Origin: Salinivirgaceae bacterium
GTDB lineage: Bacteria; Bacteroidota; Bacteroidia; Bacteroidales; SZUA-534
Assembly: GCA_017474765.1 (NCBI GenBank)
Contig: JAFVGW010000034.1
Span: 148,502 to 212,501, forward strand
Length of the DNA stretch: 64,000 bases
Reading direction: 5' to 3'
Positions within the stretch are counted from its first letter, which is position 1; every line of letters starts with the position of its first letter. Made by a program: the position numbers and the translations under genes. Of the stretch, positions 25,626 to 34,241 are shown one piece after another. The notes below the pieces were generated by a model. It saw nothing but the letters and a program-made list of their open reading frames with translations. It searched no databases and was not told the origin of the DNA.

Positions 25626-25656
25626 TTTGCTGAACTCTTCTTAATTGGTAATTTTG
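25626..25656 (+). promoter_or_regulatory. Promoter of hpt
   Basis: TTTG at 25626-25629, exactly 19 bases, TAATTTTG at 25649-25656: a full consensus match. Confidence 0.9.
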
Positions 25657-25683
25657 CGGGCGTGAATTTGAAATTTGATTTTC

Positions 25684-26223
25684 ATGGAGAGCGAAGTAAC
25701 AGTCTATGGCAAAAAGTTCAGGGTATCGGTTAAGGCTGAGAAGATTCAGGCCCGAGTTGCCGAACTTGCCTGCCAAATGAATTCTGACCTTGCGGGAAAA
25801 GATGTTGTGTTTCTATCCATTCTGAATGGCAGTTTCATGTTTGCGGCCGACCTTCTGCGCGGCATCGATTTGATGTGCAAAATCAGTTTCGTGAAATTCT
25901 CATCGTACGAAGGGCAGAAATCCACTGGCAATGTCCGCGAGCTCATCGGACTTAACGAGGACATCAAAGGCAAGACGGTAGTCATCATTGAGGATATTGT
26001 GGATTCCGGGAAAACCATGGTTGACCTGCTCGCTTATCTCAAGAAGTTTGAACCAGCCGAAATACGCATTGCCACACTGATGTTCAAGCCCGAATCGTGC
26101 TGCAAGAATTTGAAAATCGATTATTACGGATTTTCAATCCCCAACGATTTCATCATTGGCTATGGTCTTGATTTTGATGGTTTAGGACGCAATCTGAAAG
26201 ATATTTATTCGATTGTGCAGTAA
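25684..26223 (+). CDS. hpt: Hypoxanthine phosphoribosyltransferase
   Basis: Purine salvage enzyme that joins hypoxanthine or guanine to PRPP. The 179-residue protein has the PRPP loop VVIIEDIVDSGKTM, the flexible loop with KFSSYEG (SY pair) and the C-terminal purine-site region FIIGYGLDFDGLGRNL. The ATG at 25684 (MESEVTVYGKKF) is preferred over a TTG three codons earlier, and fits the promoter 27 nt upstream. adk follows after 120 bp; this hpt-adk order is common in the phylum and links purine salvage with nucleotide balance. Confidence 0.95.
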   Translation: MESEVTVYGKKFRVSVKAEKIQARVAELACQMNSDLAGKDVVFLSILNGSFMFAADLLRGIDLMCKISFVKFSSYEGQKSTGNVRELIGLNEDIKGKTVVIIEDIVDSGKTMVDLLAYLKKFEPAEIRIATLMFKPESCCKNLKIDYYGFSIPNDFIIGYGLDFDGLGRNLKDIYSIVQ

Positions 26224-26343
26224 AATGGCACGTAAATTGAAGGATTTACCAACTGATGAATAGGGAGATTGAATAATTTAAAGGAAAACACAAATTAGAC
26301 ACTTATCACTCTTACTTTGTAACTTAATAACTTATAATTAAAT

Positions 26344-26925
26344 ATGTTTAATCTTGTAATTTTTGGACCTCCGGGTTCGGGCAAAGGAACCCAATCAGAA
26401 AACATCATCAAAAAATATGGTTTGAGGCACTTGTCGACAGGCGATTTGCTTCGAGCCGAGAAAAGTTCAGGTTCCGAGCTTGGCAACAAGATAAAAGAAC
26501 TGATTGACAACGGAAACCTGGTTCCCGACTGCCTTGTTGAGGAAATGGTGAAAAAGAACGTTTCTGAGGATAAGGATTCTGCAGGTTTCATCTTCGACGG
26601 TTTTCCGCGCACAAAAGAGCAGGCCGCATGGCTTGACAATATGCTCGCCGAGCAAGGTCAGAGCGTTACACAGATGCTTGCCCTCGATGTTGACGACAAC
26701 GAGTTGCGCAACCGCATTCTGGAGCGTGGCAAGGTTTCGGGCCGCGCCGACGACCAGGACGAGAACATCATCAATAACCGCATCGCCGTATATCACAAAC
26801 AGACTCAGCCCGTTATCGATTTCTATTCGGCACAGGGCAAGTTCGTTTCGGTTGACGGCATCGGCTCTCTCGACGACGTTTTCGGCCGCATCAGCGATGC
26901 CATGGATAAAGCCATGCAGAACTGA
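26344..26925 (+). CDS. adk: Adenylate kinase
   Basis: Converts ATP plus AMP to two ADP. The 193-residue protein is the short form without a zinc-binding LID. It has the P-loop GPPGSGKGT at 8-16, LRHLSTGDLLR for AMP, IFDGFPRTKEQ and the arginine-rich LID motif RGKVSGRADD. The length fits Bacteroidota Adk. Starts at MFNLVIFG and ends before a terminator at 26951-26984. In many Bacteroidales an obg gene follows; here an AT-rich accessory patch follows instead. Confidence 0.96.
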   Translation: MFNLVIFGPPGSGKGTQSENIIKKYGLRHLSTGDLLRAEKSSGSELGNKIKELIDNGNLVPDCLVEEMVKKNVSEDKDSAGFIFDGFPRTKEQAAWLDNMLAEQGQSVTQMLALDVDDNELRNRILERGKVSGRADDQDENIINNRIAVYHKQTQPVIDFYSAQGKFVSVDGIGSLDDVFGRISDAMDKAMQN

Positions 26926-26950
26926 AGGACTGATTCTCCAAAATGATTCA

Positions 26951-26984
26951 AGCCCGATGGTTGATTGCCAACGGGCTTTTTTTT
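26951..26984 (+). terminator. Terminator of adk
   Basis: AGCCCG pairs with CGGGCT, with an inner TGG/CCA stem, followed by eight T. Confidence 0.88.
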
Positions 26985-27059
26985 GCACTGAAATTTGATA
27001 CAAATGATTATCGCGAGTATCCCAATAATAGTCTATGAGTGAGATCCTCTTTCGCGAGA

Positions 27060-27096
27060 TTATTCATCCCCATTCATCCAAATATCGAGCATGCGG
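27060..27096 (-). pseudogene. Remnant of the 3' end of an hslR-like gene
   Basis: On the minus strand this codes RMLDIWMNGDE and a stop, almost the same as the C-terminus RRMLDIWMNGE of the intact S4-domain gene at 28270-28647. Only the last eleven or so codons are recognisable; upstream sequence on that strand is unrelated. It marks the far edge of the AT-rich patch at 27.1-28.2 kb. Confidence 0.7.
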
Positions 27097-27184
27097 TTTA
27101 AGGCAAAGTGTGTTAAGGTTATAGCCAGTTTTTATGTTTGAAGATAGATTTATTCGATTTGGTTTAAAACTATATCACAAAAAA

Positions 27185-27664
27185 TCAGGGGCCAAGCGAC
27201 CGATACTTATTGTTTTTCTTTATTCGGTATAGATATACTTTGTTGGTTATAACACTATCCCAAGTAGGTATTAAGGGCGTTTTTTTATCAAAATACAAAC
27301 CATCTTTCGCTTTAGTAAGATATGGAGAATGCCTTCTTAACTCTTTTAATTGTTTTTGATATGTGATAATATAATCGAACTTCTGAAAATCAAGTTCATT
27401 GCCGAGATTATCCACGAAATTTGAATCATACACTTGTCCTTCAGGATAGAAATGTTTGTAATGCTCTACTAACCAATACAGCAATTTGTCTTTACTGTCA
27501 GCATATTCAAAACCAACAAATTGAGAATTATCAAATTCTTTACTTGGCTTTAGAATTTCTTTTGCTAATTCAAAAGAGACGTGGCGTGGATAGTAGTAAA
27601 ACAAAATGCATAAACCGACAACGAGCGTAACCATTGCTACACAATAATTAATTAATCGCATCAT
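27185..27664 (-). CDS. Single-pass membrane protein of unknown function
   Basis: A 159-residue protein with an N-terminal membrane helix (CVAMVTLVVGLCILFYYY) and a charged, tyrosine-rich domain outside (HYKHFYPEGQVYDSN; FDYIITYQKQLKELRR). No known motif. Codon use is more AT-rich than in hpt, adk or hslR, which suggests a separate origin. It lies between a decayed hslR end (27060-27096) and another partial copy (27681-27716). The ATG at 27664 is followed by a second ATG codon. No promoter was identified. Function unknown. Confidence 0.6.
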   Translation of the reverse strand: MMRLINYCVAMVTLVVGLCILFYYYPRHVSFELAKEILKPSKEFDNSQFVGFEYADSKDKLLYWLVEHYKHFYPEGQVYDSNFVDNLGNELDFQKFDYIITYQKQLKELRRHSPYLTKAKDGLYFDKKTPLIPTWDSVITNKVYLYRIKKNNKYRSLGP

Positions 27665-27680
27665 TTATTCCTTGTTTTAA

Positions 27681-27716
27681 TATTGTTTATGTGAGATAAT
27701 CACACCCCGTTCAACC
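27681..27716. repeat. Direct repeat of the hslR 3' junction, copy B
   Basis: 36 bp that differ at only two positions from 28251-28286, which covers the end of the intact hslR-like gene and its flank. Core: GTGAGATAATCAC followed by CCCCGTTCA. The spacing of 570 bp frames the unknown gene at 27745-28167. Confidence 0.85.
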
Positions 27717-27744
27717 TGGGAAATGATATATTTTTTAGAAACGT

Positions 27745-28167
27745 TTATTCGTATTCAAATGGGTCTTTGGATTGTATCATATCTAAACTACCATCATTAT
27801 TTTTCCCGAAACCTATGTACTTGCCCTTTGATGGAGTTATGGCAAAATCAAATTTCTGTCCATTTAAAACCACTGACATTTGCATTGTTTTGTCTGATTT
27901 ATAATGGCAAATTTCTTCATTATCTTGATATTTAATTAAAACTGTATCAGACACCTCTTTTATGATTTGAACACAAATATCTGTTATACCTAATATTTCA
28001 TCACTCGTAACAACAATATTTCTAAAGACATTGCAATCCTCAATATTTAAACTTACAGTGTCTTCTCTAAAAAAATCTTGAAAGGCTATCTCCAACAAGG
28101 TTTCTTTTTTGGTGTCCATTAAACTGGTGTTTAATAACACACTCAAAATCACGATAAATTTATGCAT
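27745..28167 (-). CDS. Small exported protein of unknown function
   Basis: A 140-residue protein starting MHKFIVILSVLLNTSLMD, probably a signal peptide with a poor cleavage site. The rest looks like a compact beta-rich domain (ISDTVLIKYQDNEE-like strands, QMSVVLNGQKFDFAITPSKG). No family is recognised. AT-rich codon use as in the neighbour at 27185-27664. It sits exactly between two 36-bp direct repeats, so it may have arrived, or been duplicated, as a unit. Confidence 0.55.
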   Translation of the reverse strand: MHKFIVILSVLLNTSLMDTKKETLLEIAFQDFFREDTVSLNIEDCNVFRNIVVTSDEILGITDICVQIIKEVSDTVLIKYQDNEEICHYKSDKTMQMSVVLNGQKFDFAITPSKGKYIGFGKNNDGSLDMIQSKDPFEYE

Positions 28168-28250
28168 ATTCTATTATTTTGTATGTGTTTGTTCAAAATG
28201 CCTCTCAAATAGTGATATTCAAGATTCCGTAGATATTTCTCAATAGTGGA

Positions 28251-28286
28251 TATTGTTTATGTGAGATAATCACTCCCCGTTCATCC
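28251..28286. repeat. Direct repeat of the hslR 3' junction, copy A
   Basis: Spans the last six codons of the hslR-like gene and 19 bp beyond its stop. Partner of 27681-27716 (34 of 36 positions equal); the coding part is also matched by the remnant at 27060-27096. Confidence 0.85.
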
Positions 28287-28647
28287 AAATGTCGAGCATA
28301 CGGCGGTCGCGCTTGGTGGGGCGGCCTGTTCCTGGGTCGCGGCGGCCGTTGATATCGGCGCGCATAAGGTCGATTTTCAGGATTTCCTGCTCGGGCGTCA
28401 GGTCTTCGAGATATTCGAGCACAAGTTTTGCCGACACGCGCGACTTGGGAATGCCCAAAATCTTGTATCGGTAAACCACGGGGTTCTTCTTCACTTCAAC
28501 CACTTCGCCCACTTTTATCGGCCGCGACGCCTTCACGGTCATATCGCCAATGGTCACACGGCCCTTGTGGCAAGCATCGGCAGCCTGACTACGAGTCTTG
28601 TAGAGCCGCACATCCCAAAGCCATTTGTCAATTCTGATTTCGTCCAT
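28270..28647 (-). CDS. hslR: S4-domain RNA-binding protein, Hsp15-like
   Basis: A 125-residue S4-type RNA-binding protein, related to Hsp15, which binds 50S subunits carrying stalled nascent chains. The S4 core is at residues 4-60: IRIDKWLWDVRLYKTRSQA, CHKGRVTIGD, and the turn KPASRPIKVGEVVEV-like segment (ASRPIKVGEVVEVKK). The C-terminal tail is basic (RRDPGTGRPTKRDRRM), fitting RNA contact. The gene is intact, but copies of its last codons lie at 27060-27096 and 27681-27716, so its 3' end appears to be a duplication point. Confidence 0.9.
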   Translation of the reverse strand: MDEIRIDKWLWDVRLYKTRSQAADACHKGRVTIGDMTVKASRPIKVGEVVEVKKNPVVYRYKILGIPKSRVSAKLVLEYLEDLTPEQEILKIDLMRADINGRRDPGTGRPTKRDRRMLDIWMNGE

Positions 28648-28766
28648 AATGGCGCAAAGGTAGCAGAAAAGGTGAGAGTTTAGTGGGTAGAGTTTAGAAG
28701 GTTTTTATAGTACAAGAATTTGCATTATGTAAAACTTTCATTACTTCATTATTAATTGATTACGTT

Positions 28767-29819
28767 TTATTTACGTGGCATACAAGGCCTGATTGAATAA
28801 CCCAAAATGTTACTTTTTTGGTTTGTCTCATATACAGATTTAGAGCTGATAATCAAGGAATAAGATATAGATATATATGTACTCGACCGATAGTAACCGC
28901 AAGAGCCATTGTTATAGGGCCAAATGTAACTGATGTAGCCAGCCGCTGGAAGGAAAATATGAACGTCGTTCAAGGTATAAGAAGAACTTGGTGTATCCTT
29001 TTTACTAATTTTCAATCCTTTATCTTGCGCGTTTTTGGCCTTATACACAATGCACCCAGCCACTTTTGAGTTATTGTAATCATTTGTCCACTCCCAATAA
29101 CACTCATCCATCAACTCTTTTTGCTGTTCGTATGTTGGCATAACCCAACACCCTCCCCAAATAACAGCAGCCGCGTCTTCAATTGAATCAAGTTTATTTT
29201 GGTTGGTTCGATAACGGGGATGCTTCCTGTATGACACCTCATCGTACCTTTCTTTTGGATAAGTCTCCGCCCAAGCAAAATACCAGCCGTAATCCTGCGG
29301 GTTTGCCGCTCCAATATTGGTGGTTGCCCAGAGCGTGCCGCTTGTCAGACCAAGGTCGACATAATTGTGTATCCGATTAAACTCCTTCTGCACCTCTATC
29401 GATGAATCGGCAACCGACATTATCGGATTTTGCTCTTTTACAACACTATCGGCAAGATTATTGGCACTGATGTTTTTGGGTTCGTACAACAACATCGGGG
29501 CAACAGACAATTTCTCACCTGCCACCAACGCTTCAAATTTTGCGTAATAGGAGTGTTTACTCCAATCAATGCTTTGGAAGTTGCCGTTCGTTTTTCCTTT
29601 ACCAACGGCAATATTTAAAACTCCGTCGGCGTCCGATTTCACCTTGTGAGTCTCGGTATAAACCACCGTTCCCTCGGGGCTATCCTGCGAAAGCACTACT
29701 TCCACCGTCGCCTTTTGATTTGACGACGAAGTGGGTATCTGACAATTGAAATACTCAATATATTGAGCATCGACTGTTGCTGACAAAAACATCAGCGAAA
29801 AAAATAACATTTGTTTCAT
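28767..29819 (-). CDS. Secreted protein with Fibrobacter-type major paralogous domain
   Basis: A 350-residue exported protein. The signal MKQMLFFSLMFLSATVDA is followed by a beta-rich N-terminal domain (about 20-115) with GKTNGNFQSIDWSKHSYYAKFE, a motif seen in many Bacteroidota surface proteins. The C-terminal half is the Fibrobacter succinogenes major paralogous type: NYVDLGLTSGTLWATTNIGA, WYFAWAET, WVMPTYEQQKELMDE and the ending GYSIRPCMPRK. Such domains are secreted and of unknown binding role. No T9SS tail is seen. It stands alone; the 262-bp gap behind its start holds only the asnB promoter. Confidence 0.82.
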   Translation of the reverse strand: MKQMLFFSLMFLSATVDAQYIEYFNCQIPTSSSNQKATVEVVLSQDSPEGTVVYTETHKVKSDADGVLNIAVGKGKTNGNFQSIDWSKHSYYAKFEALVAGEKLSVAPMLLYEPKNISANNLADSVVKEQNPIMSVADSSIEVQKEFNRIHNYVDLGLTSGTLWATTNIGAANPQDYGWYFAWAETYPKERYDEVSYRKHPRYRTNQNKLDSIEDAAAVIWGGCWVMPTYEQQKELMDECYWEWTNDYNNSKVAGCIVYKAKNAQDKGLKISKKDTPSSSYTLNDVHIFLPAAGYISYIWPYNNGSCGYYRSSTYISISYSLIISSKSVYETNQKSNILGYSIRPCMPRK

Positions 29820-30011
29820 AATCGTTTGTGTTTTAAAAGTTAAAGTTTATATAGTCCAATAATTCGCTTTATGTAAAGTCCATAATTGACAACAAATTCA
29901 AAATCAAATATAATGTGACGTTTTCAGTTTATATGAACTCAATAGTTTGTTGGCTACTAATATAATAAATTCCGCATATTTCTCAAAAATTTTATTTCCA
30001 TTCCTTTTGCC

Positions 30012-30046
30012 CAACTAGTGCCTAATGCCTTTCAACTAGTGCCTAA
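30012..30046 (+). repeat. Two direct repeats overlapping the asnB promoter
   Basis: CAACTAGTGCCTAA occurs at 30012-30025 and 30033-30046, a period of 21 bp (two helical turns). The second copy lies between the -33 and -7 boxes. This is the arrangement expected for a dimeric regulator. Confidence 0.55.
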
Positions 30047-30060
30047 AATAACTATTTTTG
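30030..30060 (+). promoter_or_regulatory. Promoter of asnB
   Basis: TTTC at 30030-30033, 19 bases, TATTTTTG at 30053-30060. The ATG at 30082 follows 21 nt later; a TTG at 30058 would lie inside the promoter and is excluded. Confidence 0.75.
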
Positions 30061-30081
30061 ACCGACAGAAAAACCGAAAAT

Positions 30082-31926
30082 ATGTGCGGAATTGCAGGAT
30101 ACTACGCCATCAAGGGTGAACCCGACAAACGGCAGATTGAGCGAATGACCGACGTGTTGCGCCACCGCGGGCCCGACGCTGGCGGCACCTACGTGGGGCC
30201 GAATGTGGCGCTGGGGCACCGCCGTTTGAGCATTATCGACTTGAGCGCGGCGGCCAATCAGCCAATGTTCTCGCATTCGGGACGGCACGTGGCGGTGTTC
30301 AACGGCGAGATTTACAACTACCGCGAAGTGGCGGCCGAACTTGGCATCGCAACGCGCACAACGTCTGATACTGAAGTGGTTGTGGAAGCGTTCGAACTGC
30401 TGGGGCCGCAATTTGTTGAGCGGCTGAACGGAATGTTCGCCATCGCCATCTGCGAAGTGGCCACGCAGCGCATCTGGCTTTTCCGCGACCGAATGGGCGT
30501 CAAACCCCTATTCTACTACTTGAGCGACAGCACGTTCGCCTTTGCGTCGGAACTGAAAGCCATTGAGCAACTTGCCGATTTCAAACGCTCGAAGCGGATA
30601 AACCGACTGGCTGTCAATAAGTTCCTGCAGTTGGGCTACATTCCCGCACCCGACACCATCTACGAGAATGTATTCAAATTCCATCAGGGGCACTACGCCG
30701 TTTTCGACGGGCAGCGGCTCACGCTTTCGCGATATTGGAATCTGACGGATTCAATTACAAATCAACCATTTAAAGATACCGATTCCGCCCTACAGACGCT
30801 TCAGAATCTGATTGAGAGTTCGGTCAGATACCGCCTGATTGCCGACGTGCCTTACGGGACGCTGCTGAGCGGCGGCATCGACAGTTCGCTGGTGACGGCC
30901 GTGGCCCGACGCCTTTGCGGAACGCGCACCAACACCTTCTCAATCGGTTTCAAAGACAGCCAACACGACGAGTCAAAATACTCGGAACAAGTTGCGCAAC
31001 AGTTAGATACAAACCATCACTTGGTGATAATGGCCGAGCAGGACGCAATGGAACGCGTGGCCGATATGTTCTACTCGTACGACGAGCCTTACGCCGATTC
31101 GTCGGCGCTGCCCACAATGCTGGTGTCGCAGGTGGCGGCCGAGCACGTGAAAATGGTGCTCACTGGCGACGGCGGCGACGAACTTTTCCTTGGCTACGGA
31201 ATGTACCGCTGGGCCGACCGCCTTGCCAATCCTTTGCTGCAAGCCGCACGGCGACCGCTCTATCAGGCTTCGCGCCTTGCCGCAAGCCGCTGGCAGCGCA
31301 TTGGCAAAATGTTCGACTGGCGCAGTGGCGACAACCTTCAAACGCATATCTTCTCGCAAGAGCAATACTTGTTCACAGCCGCTGAAACAGAGCGCTTTAC
31401 GCAATCGGCAAACCCGCCAATGCCGCGCTTCGACGCGCCAACGGGCAGCCGTTTGTCGGCCGCCGAGCAGCAGTCGGTGTTCGATATGCTCTACTATCTG
31501 CCTGACGACCTGCTTGTTAAGGTTGACCGAGCATCAATGCGGCACTCGCTCGAATCGCGTGTTCCGCTGCTCGACTACCGCATTGTTGAGTTTGCCGTCA
31601 ATCTGCATAAATCGCTGAAAATTAATGGCGATACGAGCAAATATCTGCTCAAGCAGGTGCTCTACAAATATCTGCCGCCCGAAATCTTCGACCGCCCGAA
31701 ATGGGGTTTCAGCGTGCCGCTCTGCAACTGGCTTCGCACCGACCTGAAATATCTGACCGACAAATATTTAGCCCGCAACGTGGTTGAACAAGCGCAAATG
31801 GTCGATTACGCTGAAGTTGAACGGCTGCTAAAGCGTTTCTACGTGCAAAAGATTGATTATCTGTACAATCGCGTCTGGGCGCTCATCTGCCTACATCAAT
31901 GGTGGGTGGAAAGGTTTTGCAAATAG
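30082..31926 (+). CDS. asnB: Asparagine synthase (glutamine-hydrolysing)
   Basis: A 614-residue AsnB that makes asparagine from aspartate with glutamine as ammonia source. The start MCGIAGYY places the nucleophile Cys at position 2, as required after Met removal. The glutaminase half has HRGPDAGG, GHRRLSIIDLS and FNGEIYNYRE; the synthetase half has the ATP loop LLSGGIDSSLV and TGDGGDELFLGY. The type (TIGR01536-like) often sits in polysaccharide clusters and may amidate other acids, but none are adjacent. It has a promoter with overlapping direct repeats and is followed by the C25 protease gene after 102 bp. Confidence 0.94.
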   Translation: MCGIAGYYAIKGEPDKRQIERMTDVLRHRGPDAGGTYVGPNVALGHRRLSIIDLSAAANQPMFSHSGRHVAVFNGEIYNYREVAAELGIATRTTSDTEVVVEAFELLGPQFVERLNGMFAIAICEVATQRIWLFRDRMGVKPLFYYLSDSTFAFASELKAIEQLADFKRSKRINRLAVNKFLQLGYIPAPDTIYENVFKFHQGHYAVFDGQRLTLSRYWNLTDSITNQPFKDTDSALQTLQNLIESSVRYRLIADVPYGTLLSGGIDSSLVTAVARRLCGTRTNTFSIGFKDSQHDESKYSEQVAQQLDTNHHLVIMAEQDAMERVADMFYSYDEPYADSSALPTMLVSQVAAEHVKMVLTGDGGDELFLGYGMYRWADRLANPLLQAARRPLYQASRLAASRWQRIGKMFDWRSGDNLQTHIFSQEQYLFTAAETERFTQSANPPMPRFDAPTGSRLSAAEQQSVFDMLYYLPDDLLVKVDRASMRHSLESRVPLLDYRIVEFAVNLHKSLKINGDTSKYLLKQVLYKYLPPEIFDRPKWGFSVPLCNWLRTDLKYLTDKYLARNVVEQAQMVDYAEVERLLKRFYVQKIDYLYNRVWALICLHQWWVERFCK

Positions 31927-32016
31927 GCACAACCTTCGAAAAAGAGTCATACCAGCGTTTTATCCACTTCAAACGAAGTTTAATCACTAAATTTCAGTAG
32001 TGTTTGTGCTTTTGAC

Positions 32017-32024
32017 TACATTTG
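32017..32024 (+). promoter_or_regulatory. -7 element directly in front of the C25 protease gene
   Basis: TACATTTG ends only 4 nt before the ATG at 32029. Other genes here have 16-27 nt between box and start, so this would give a nearly leaderless mRNA. The -33 region is poor. Confidence 0.45.
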
Positions 32025-32028
32025 CCCT

Positions 32029-34122
32029 ATGATTCGCAAATTATTATCGATATTAACTCTATGCATCTGTTGCCAAAGCCTGCAGGCCGAAAACAAACAG
32101 GTCCAACTCGGCGAAACCAAACCTGGCAACCGCAACGGACTTATCATTGAGCAACAGGATGATACGCGAATCAGGCTGTCGGCCAATTTCAGTACAATCA
32201 GCCTAAACGACATTGAAAGCCCCAAAGGAGAATTCTGCGAACTGATTATCGATGGCACCTACGAAACTGGCGCAGAAGGCGAGCCGAAACTGCCAGCCGC
32301 ACGGAAACTGCTTCAACTGCCACATGGCTCAGTCCCTAGCATCGCTGTAAATTGCTATGACACAACATTTTTTCTGTTATCAGATTTTGGCATCAGCAAC
32401 AAAATTGTTCCGCACCAGCCTTCTGCCAGCAAAAGCGACGAAAAGGTTGATTTCAAGCACAAAAAACGAATCTACCGCCGCAACCGCTTCACCGACCAAA
32501 AACTGGTAACACTCACCAAAATAGGCACAATGCGCGGTGCAGACCTCTATCAAATTGCTGTTAATCCAGTGAAATACAATCCGAAACAAAACGCCATAAT
32601 GGTGATGAACAACATCGGAATTGAAATCAGTTTTGGCGCAAGCGGCTCAAAATCCAACGAAGATATTAACAATCAATTAAATAGCAACACAACAGCACAA
32701 GGAATCGCGACCAAGAGCGCTGTTTCTGACCTGACAAAGTATCCTGTCAAATACCTGATAATCACTGATACTGCGTTTGTTGACGCCTTGTCGGGATTTG
32801 TCAAATGGAAACGTTTGAAAGGCTTTGATGTGATTGTTGGCACAACCGACACCATCGGCAAGAGTTCCGCCGAAATAAAAGACTGGATAACAGCTCAATA
32901 TAGAGCATCGACAACAGAAAGTCCCGCACCATCGTTTCTGCTTTTGGCCGCCGATACCGACAAAATTCCTACCGCAAAAAAAGGTGAGGCAACAGGCTAT
33001 GGCACAGACCTTTACTACGCTTGCATGGATGGCGATGACGACATCATCCCTGACATCTACTATGGTCGGTTTTCGGCACGCTCAGCCGCGCAAATGAAGG
33101 CCATCGCCGACAAAACAATCGCCTACGAAAAGTACCAGTTTGAAGACCCGACGTTTCTCTCAAAAGCCTCACTGATTGCTGGTTACGATGGCAGTTATCG
33201 TTCTGCCGTGGGCATTCCAACTCTGACTTACATCACCCAAAACCGCATAACCCCTGCCAACGGATTTCTGCAAGTCAATAAGTTTACAACTAAATACACA
33301 GGCTGTTACGATGATTCAACCGTCTCGGTAGGGTTGATGACCTACACTGCCCACGGCTCAACAACATCGTGGGTTGACCCTGAACTTTCGCAAAGCAAAG
33401 TGCGCGGATTCGGCAACTCTGGAAAAACGCCTTTTGTTATCGCAAACTGCTGTCTGTCAGGGTGTATAACCACCGAGGAATGCTTGGGCGAGACGTGGAT
33501 TAGAAAAGAGAACGGCGGAGCGGTGGCCTACATCGGCTCATCGCCCAAAACATACTGGCAGGAGGATTTCTACTGGGCCGTGGGCGCACACAACTACAAA
33601 AGTGGCATCTGCCCCGACACAAGTCAAACCTCTATGGGCGCGTTTGATGCCCCGTTTATCTCTGATTTTTTATGCGGCGATGCCTTGCTTTTTGCTGGCA
33701 ATCTTGCAGTTACCGAAGCGCACGACAACAACTACCCCAGCAAGGTCTCAACCCGATACTATTGGGAAGGCTACAATTTTCTTGGCGACCCGTCGCTGCT
33801 GGTCTATTTTGGCGAAGGGAAAGAGAACGATGTCAGCCACGAGAACTTTCTGCCCATGCACTACAATCAATTCATAGTCAACGCATTAAGCGGTTCATAC
33901 GTTGCTCTGTCGAAAAATGGGGCATTGCTGAGTGCCGCGCTTGTAACAAAAGGTGAGAACAGCGTAACACTCCAACTGCCTGATATAAACGAACTTGGCG
34001 ACATCGACATTGTGGTTACCAAAGCCCAATACAAGCCTTACTTTGGAAAAGTGACGGTCATCATGCCTGATAAATCGTACCTGACAACCACTTCGGCCAC
34101 CATAAGAACGATAATATACTGA
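32029..34122 (+). CDS. C25 (gingipain-like) protease, 5' part before a frameshift
   Basis: The first 697 residues of a secreted cysteine protease. The signal is MIRKLLSILTLCICCQSLQA, then a propeptide-like domain (about 20-220) with GEPKLPAARKLLQLP, and the C25 catalytic domain from about 240. The active residues are probably His in TYTAHGSTTSW and Cys in FVIANCCLSGC; FLGDPSLLVYF closes the domain. The frame ends TIRTIIY and a TGA. Directly there the -1 frame continues as NDNILNGSKLSLDIVLCNVG and stays open to a T9SS tail at 37094, so this part is truncated by a one-base loss. It may still be an active, unsorted enzyme. Confidence 0.85.
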   Translation: MIRKLLSILTLCICCQSLQAENKQVQLGETKPGNRNGLIIEQQDDTRIRLSANFSTISLNDIESPKGEFCELIIDGTYETGAEGEPKLPAARKLLQLPHGSVPSIAVNCYDTTFFLLSDFGISNKIVPHQPSASKSDEKVDFKHKKRIYRRNRFTDQKLVTLTKIGTMRGADLYQIAVNPVKYNPKQNAIMVMNNIGIEISFGASGSKSNEDINNQLNSNTTAQGIATKSAVSDLTKYPVKYLIITDTAFVDALSGFVKWKRLKGFDVIVGTTDTIGKSSAEIKDWITAQYRASTTESPAPSFLLLAADTDKIPTAKKGEATGYGTDLYYACMDGDDDIIPDIYYGRFSARSAAQMKAIADKTIAYEKYQFEDPTFLSKASLIAGYDGSYRSAVGIPTLTYITQNRITPANGFLQVNKFTTKYTGCYDDSTVSVGLMTYTAHGSTTSWVDPELSQSKVRGFGNSGKTPFVIANCCLSGCITTEECLGETWIRKENGGAVAYIGSSPKTYWQEDFYWAVGAHNYKSGICPDTSQTSMGAFDAPFISDFLCGDALLFAGNLAVTEAHDNNYPSKVSTRYYWEGYNFLGDPSLLVYFGEGKENDVSHENFLPMHYNQFIVNALSGSYVALSKNGALLSAALVTKGENSVTLQLPDINELGDIDIVVTKAQYKPYFGKVTVIMPDKSYLTTTSATIRTIIY

Positions 34123-34241
34123 ATGGCAGTAAATTATCGCTCGATATTGTATTATGCAATGTTGGTCAGCAGACATCGCAACTGCCGCAAATCAGCATCA
34201 GCAGCAAGAGTCCGTTCATAAAAAGCATATCACTTAACGAT

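Noticed and set aside
34095..34112. Programmed frameshifting in the C25 gene
   Set aside because: No slippery heptamer or homopolymer is present at the junction, unlike dnaX.
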